Shown one piece after another: positions 60,257 through 64,000 of a stretch of DNA of 64,000 bases. The DNA is from Methylococcales bacterium (GTDB taxonomy: Bacteria; Pseudomonadota; Gammaproteobacteria; Methylococcales; Methylomonadaceae). Below the pieces are notes generated by a model, which saw only the letters and a program-made list of their open reading frames with translations, was not told where the DNA came from and did not search any database. Each line of letters opens with the position of its first letter. The stretch's first letter is position 1. Made by a program: the position numbers and the translations under genes. The stretch spans positions 992,001-1,056,000 of the forward strand of contig JAUZSN010000002.1 in the NCBI GenBank assembly GCA_030949405.1, read 5' to 3'.

Positions 60257-60814
60257 ATGATGCTGATATTTTTATTAGAAGAATTATCGGCTAAGGCTTT
60301 GTTGGATGTTTTATTGCCTAATATTTTGCCTGAATCGGTGCAGTTCAAATGTATTCCGCATGAAGGCAAGCAAGATTTAGAGAAGTCTATTCCACGCAAA
60401 TTAAAAGCATGGAAAACGCCAGACACCTATTTTGTGATTATGCGTGATAAAGACAGTGCCGATTGCATAAAAGTTAAACAGCATTTAATGGATTTATGTG
60501 AAGATTCTGGGCGTGATGATAGTTTAGTGCGTATTGCCTGTCATGAATTAGAATCTTGGTTTTTAGGTGATTTAACTGCGGTAGGGCAGGCATTTGGTCT
60601 TTCAAAATTAGCCGCTAAACAACAGAGTAGAAAATATAAACAGCCTGATAATTTAGCCAGTGCTTCAGAAGAATTAGCCAAATTGGTTAAAGGTTATCGT
60701 AAAGTGAGCGGAGCTGAAAAAATTGCCACTTATTTAAATATAAAAGAAAATAACTCGCCTAGTTTTAATTGTTTTATTAATGGTGTTTTAGCCTTAGCAG
60801 AAAAGAATGTTTAA
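60257..60814 (+). CDS. DUF4276-like protein, partner of the ATPase
   Basis: 185 aa. It begins MMLIFLLEELSAKALLDVLLP, where the N-terminal Glu-Glu pair stands at the place of the TOPRIM-like glutamate, followed by HEGKQDLEKSIPRKL and the acidic VIMRDKDSADC. The stretch IACHELESWFLGD is a mark I associate with DUF4276. It starts the base after the ATPase stop, so they are translated together. I infer a nuclease-like effector role from fold and context; no experiment is known to me for this pair. Confidence 0.78.
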   Translation: MMLIFLLEELSAKALLDVLLPNILPESVQFKCIPHEGKQDLEKSIPRKLKAWKTPDTYFVIMRDKDSADCIKVKQHLMDLCEDSGRDDSLVRIACHELESWFLGDLTAVGQAFGLSKLAAKQQSRKYKQPDNLASASEELAKLVKGYRKVSGAEKIATYLNIKENNSPSFNCFINGVLALAEKNV

Positions 60815-60916
60815 CCAAGAGCTGATAGCTTATAAATTAATTATGAAAATATTTTTCAGTTTTTGTTCCTCCATCACCCCCTAAATTATTAAACTTTAAA
60901 TTAAGGAAATTACCCG

Positions 60917-61123
60917 ATGAAATTTAGTCCATGTATTGATGAATGTACGCACGAAGGAAGTCATTGCAAGGGGTGCGGTAGACCCCATGATGAAGTCGCC
61001 GAAACCAAACAAATGGTAATGGCATTGGTTAATTATGCACGAACAAAAGCCTATCAAAATCCAGAGGAATTTGGGCCTGCGATTGGAAAAAGTATTTCAA
61101 AAAAACTGCAACAGTCCGCTTAA
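60917..61123 (+). CDS. DUF1289-like small cysteine protein
   Basis: 68 aa with the four cysteines of DUF1289: PCIDECTHEGSHCKGCGRPHDEV. The family is thought to bind iron or zinc. AAGGAA lies 8 nt before the ATG. It precedes the GCS2-type ligase by 102 nt. Confidence 0.8.
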   Translation: MKFSPCIDECTHEGSHCKGCGRPHDEVAETKQMVMALVNYARTKAYQNPEEFGPAIGKSISKKLQQSA

Positions 61124-61225
61124 GAATGAATATTTAATAACGCTTAAATCTTATCTTTTATTTTCAGCCGTTATTAACCCCTAATTCTTTTAACAACCCG
61201 TTATTTAAAATATCGGAGGTATGGA

Positions 61226-62647
61226 ATGGGACAAGAAATTTCTTTTTTTGAATTTTCGGACAATGATTTTATTTGTTTTCAACAAAAATTACAGCAAGAA
61301 ACAGCACGATTAAAACAACGGGTTAAAAGTAAGGGTTTTTCTAAACGTGTACCTGTTGTAGGCTTTGAAATTGAGGCTTGGTTAGTTAACGACAACATGC
61401 AGCCAATGCCCATTAATGAGCGTTATATTGCCAATATGGATAACCCGCTCGTGTCGGCGGAATTAGCGCGCTTTAATGTTGAGTTTAATAGTGAACCTTT
61501 AGTTTTAACGGCGGATGTTTTTAGTCAAATGCAAACACAATTGCAAACGACTTGGAATACAGGGTTTAAGGAGGCTGAACAATTAAAGAGTCAATTACTG
61601 ATGATCGGCTCTTTACCGACCTTAAAACAAGCGGATTTAACCTTAGATAATATTTCTAATTTGAACCGTTATTATGCGTTAAATCAACAAATTTTAACGA
61701 CGCGTAATAAACCGATTGCTTTGGACATTAAAGGTCTGGAGCGGCTTAATTTTACGCAAAATAATGTCATGCTTGAGTCTGCGGCAACCTCATTTCAGCT
61801 TCATACTCAATTGCCGCTTACGATAGCCCATCATTTTTATAATGCGGCTCTTCTTTCCTCAGCCGCTATGGCCGCCGTCTGTGCTAATACGCCCTTTTTA
61901 TTGGGTAAGGATTTATGGCAGGAGTCACGGATTCCATTGTTTGAGCAAGCAATTGATAGTAAAGAAGCTCAAGCTAGGTTTAAACGCGTTAGTTTTGGTT
62001 CAGGTTATGTCACACATTCAATTACTGAATGTTTTATTGAAAACCTTCAATACTTTCCTGTTTTACTACCTGACATTAAAGAATCCCCTACCGATGCCTT
62101 TGAGCATTTACGTTTACATAATGGAACAATATGGCGTTGGAATAGACCTTTAATTGGATTTGATAAGGATGGAACTCCGCATATTCGTGTGGAGCATCGG
62201 GTTCCTGCCGCAGGGCCTACCGTCATTGATTCCATTGCGAATGCGGCCTTTTATTATGGTTTAACCCAGAATTTATGTGATGAAATCATCGCAAATGGTA
62301 CCCTCATTCCATTTAGTTATGCCAAAAAGAACTTTTATTCAGCGGCGCGTTATGGGTTAGATGCGCCTGTTGAATGGCTAAACTATAAAAAATATTCATT
62401 ACACAACTTACTTAATCAAGAGTTGTTACAACGTGCAAGCCAAGGATTAGCAACTTTAGGGGTTGATCGGGATGAAAGTGATTTTTATTTAGAAATTATT
62501 CGTCAGCGTATTAAAAGCCGACAAACAGGGAGTGTATGGCAACGTCAATTTGTTCAAATTCAAGGGGCTGATTTCAAAACGATGACCCAACACTATTTAG
62601 CGAATCAGCAAATGGGTAAACCTGTAGGCACATGGAGTCTTTATTAA
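61226..62647 (+). CDS. GCS2-type carboxylate-amine ligase (glutamate-cysteine ligase-like)
   Basis: 473 aa. GFEIEAWLV near residue 47 supplies the metal-binding glutamates, and the middle has FQLHTQLP and RVEHRVPAAGPTV, as in the glutamate-cysteine ligase 2 family. GGAGG stands 7 nt before the ATG. The next gene, an M14 peptidase-like hydrolase, starts 1 nt after the stop, so they form an operon. Real substrate may not be Cys; the pair with a deacylase-type hydrolase is a hint to another amide. Confidence 0.82.
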   Translation: MGQEISFFEFSDNDFICFQQKLQQETARLKQRVKSKGFSKRVPVVGFEIEAWLVNDNMQPMPINERYIANMDNPLVSAELARFNVEFNSEPLVLTADVFSQMQTQLQTTWNTGFKEAEQLKSQLLMIGSLPTLKQADLTLDNISNLNRYYALNQQILTTRNKPIALDIKGLERLNFTQNNVMLESAATSFQLHTQLPLTIAHHFYNAALLSSAAMAAVCANTPFLLGKDLWQESRIPLFEQAIDSKEAQARFKRVSFGSGYVTHSITECFIENLQYFPVLLPDIKESPTDAFEHLRLHNGTIWRWNRPLIGFDKDGTPHIRVEHRVPAAGPTVIDSIANAAFYYGLTQNLCDEIIANGTLIPFSYAKKNFYSAARYGLDAPVEWLNYKKYSLHNLLNQELLQRASQGLATLGVDRDESDFYLEIIRQRIKSRQTGSVWQRQFVQIQGADFKTMTQHYLANQQMGKPVGTWSLY

Positions 62648-62648
62648 A

Positions 62649-63659
62649 ATGTTACCGCTTAAACAATTGGATTATTTACCCGATGCACTATTAACAGCAA
62701 CACCGCAAACATTGCATCAGTTTTTTCCACACCCCACGCTTATTCATTTATCAGGTAAAGACCCGCACCCCTTATTTGTCTCGATATTATTACATGGGAA
62801 TGAAACCACCAGTTTTTTAGCCATTCAAGCGTTATTAAAAAAATATCGACAACAACAACTCCCACGAGCATTAACTATTTTTTTAGGGAATACGGTAGCG
62901 GCGAGTAAAGGGCTTCGGCGTTTAGATGGGCAAGCGGATTTTAATCGAATATGGCCAGGAACAGAATTAGCGGCGTGTGCAGAAACCCGACTCGCCTCTG
63001 AAATTTTTGAGATCATGAAGCGGCGTGATCTATTTGCAAGTATTGATATACATAATAATACCGGGTTAAATCCGCATTATGCTTGTGTCAATAAACAGGA
63101 TGACCACTATTTACAATTAGCCCGACTTTTTAGTCGGCTGGTGGTTTATTTTTTACATCCTACGGGCGTGCAATCAATGGCATTTTCAACGTTATGTCCC
63201 GCCGTCACCGTAGAATGTGGACATTCTGGACAGCAGCAAGGAACGGATCACGCATTAGAATATCTTAATAGTTGTTTGCATTTAACAAAATTAGCCGATC
63301 ACCCCGTATTACCTCAAGATATTGATTTATTTAATACCGTTGCGGTGGTTAAAATTTCGCCTAAACTAAAATTTAGTTTTGAGGATCGTAACGCGACTTT
63401 ACTCTTAGATCCCGAAATTGAGCGAATGAATTTTACCGAAATTCCCATTGGAACACGCTTTGGAATTGTGAATCAAAGTGAAGACATTCCGCTTTTAGTT
63501 TTTGAAGAAAAAGGTCAATGTGTCACGGATAAATTTTTTACCCTAGAAAATAATCAGTTACTCATTCGCCGAAAAATGATGCCATCCATGCTAACTTTAG
63601 ATGAACGGGTTATTAAGCAAGATTGTTTATGTTATTTAATGGAGCGTATTGATTTATGA
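62649..63659 (+). CDS. M14-family (AstE/AspA-like) metallohydrolase
   Basis: 336 aa. Zinc ligands in LHGNETTS (near residue 49) and SIDIHNNTG (near 134); a catalytic Glu is expected in TVECGHSG (near 186). This layout is that of succinylglutamate desuccinylase/aspartoacylase-like enzymes, which hydrolyse an amide. It overlaps the following gene by 4 nt (ATGA) and follows the ligase directly. Confidence 0.85.
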   Translation: MLPLKQLDYLPDALLTATPQTLHQFFPHPTLIHLSGKDPHPLFVSILLHGNETTSFLAIQALLKKYRQQQLPRALTIFLGNTVAASKGLRRLDGQADFNRIWPGTELAACAETRLASEIFEIMKRRDLFASIDIHNNTGLNPHYACVNKQDDHYLQLARLFSRLVVYFLHPTGVQSMAFSTLCPAVTVECGHSGQQQGTDHALEYLNSCLHLTKLADHPVLPQDIDLFNTVAVVKISPKLKFSFEDRNATLLLDPEIERMNFTEIPIGTRFGIVNQSEDIPLLVFEEKGQCVTDKFFTLENNQLLIRRKMMPSMLTLDERVIKQDCLCYLMERIDL

Positions 63660-64000
63660 AATTTTGGGAAACGAAAGCACTTGAGGAAATGACCACCGAC
63701 GAATGGGAATCATTATGTGATAGCTGCGGTAAGTGTTGTTTAGTTAAGCTGGAAGATGAGGATACGGGGGATATTTATTTTACCCGTGTGGTCTGTAATT
63801 TAATTGAATTTAAAACCTGTCGTTGCAGTCGTTATTTAGAACGATGCACCCTCGTCCCTGAGTGCATTGATTTAAAACAAGATGCTAACTTTAAAAACTA
63901 TACTTGGCTGCCAAAAACCTGTGCGTATCGACTCCTTGCCGATAATAAACCGCTTCCTTCTTGGCATCCTTTAATAACAGGGGATCCTTTAAGTGTCCGT
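63656..64000 (+). CDS. YcgN/UPF0260-family cysteine protein (5' part)
   Basis: First 115 codons; runs off the right edge. It begins [20 protein letters not shown] and has cysteines in [27 protein letters not shown] and CAYRL, the UPF0260 (YkgJ-related) metal-binding pattern. Start overlaps the stop of the M14 gene (ATGA). Confidence 0.88.
   Translation, partial: MKFWETKALEEMTTDEWESLCDSCGKCCLVKLEDEDTGDIYFTRVVCNLIEFKTCRCSRYLERCTLVPECIDLKQDANFKNYTWLPKTCAYRLLADNKPLPSWHPLITGDPLSVR

Overview
The window reads as a chromosomal segment of a low-GC gammaproteobacterium (roughly 40% GC by eye). Gene content and order (pilBCD-coaE-zapD, obgE-rpmA-rplU/ispB, bpt-aat-trxB, lptFG/pepA-holC-valS) are gammaproteobacterial. 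A NAD-linked molybdenum formate dehydrogenase of the fds type is compatible with a methylotroph or methanotroph of the Methylococcales, but nothing here proves that lineage.

Layout. 1-17.3 kb is dense housekeeping: the end of queF, lptF-lptG, pepA-holC-valS, the type IV pilus genes pilB-pilC-pilD with coaE-zapD, then proB-obgE-rpmA-rplU and the divergent ispB. 17.3-29 kb has N-degron transferases (bpt, aat), trxB, an adenylate cyclase-FHA fusion, a methyltransferase, a decayed agmatine deiminase, a small secreted helical protein, a SulP transporter and tex. 29-47 kb is an accessory zone of repeated insertion. It holds an unknown gene split by an IS5-like element, a YajR-type transporter, an ATPase/TOPRIM-like defence pair broken by one IS and two identical MITEs, a second inverted copy of the same IS, a HaeII-like restriction-modification cassette and a RelB/PIN toxin-antitoxin pair. 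The last two sit between the beta and alpha subunit genes of formate dehydrogenase. 47-64 kb returns to housekeeping (djlA-like, purC, cobS, yicC, psd, ssb, metG, a GCS2-type ligase) with a Ser/Thr kinase, a bacterial Roco (LRR-Roc) GTPase and an intact AAA ATPase/DUF4276 pair.

The main structural theme is one transposon family. Two ~1.7 kb copies with GGCTACCAACTTAAG-type ends and 8-bp target duplications share ends with five short non-autonomous relatives (103-148 bp). Removing the insertions in silico, leaving one target copy each, restores the reading frame of the interrupted ATPase (except one 1-nt shift) and the native 3' end of the restriction enzyme gene. Several genes differ from an intact frame only at homopolymer runs (fdsB, both IS5-like and IS copy 2 transposases, the ATPase), so sequencing error has to be excluded before calling all of them biological. 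I saw no tRNA, rRNA or CRISPR array.
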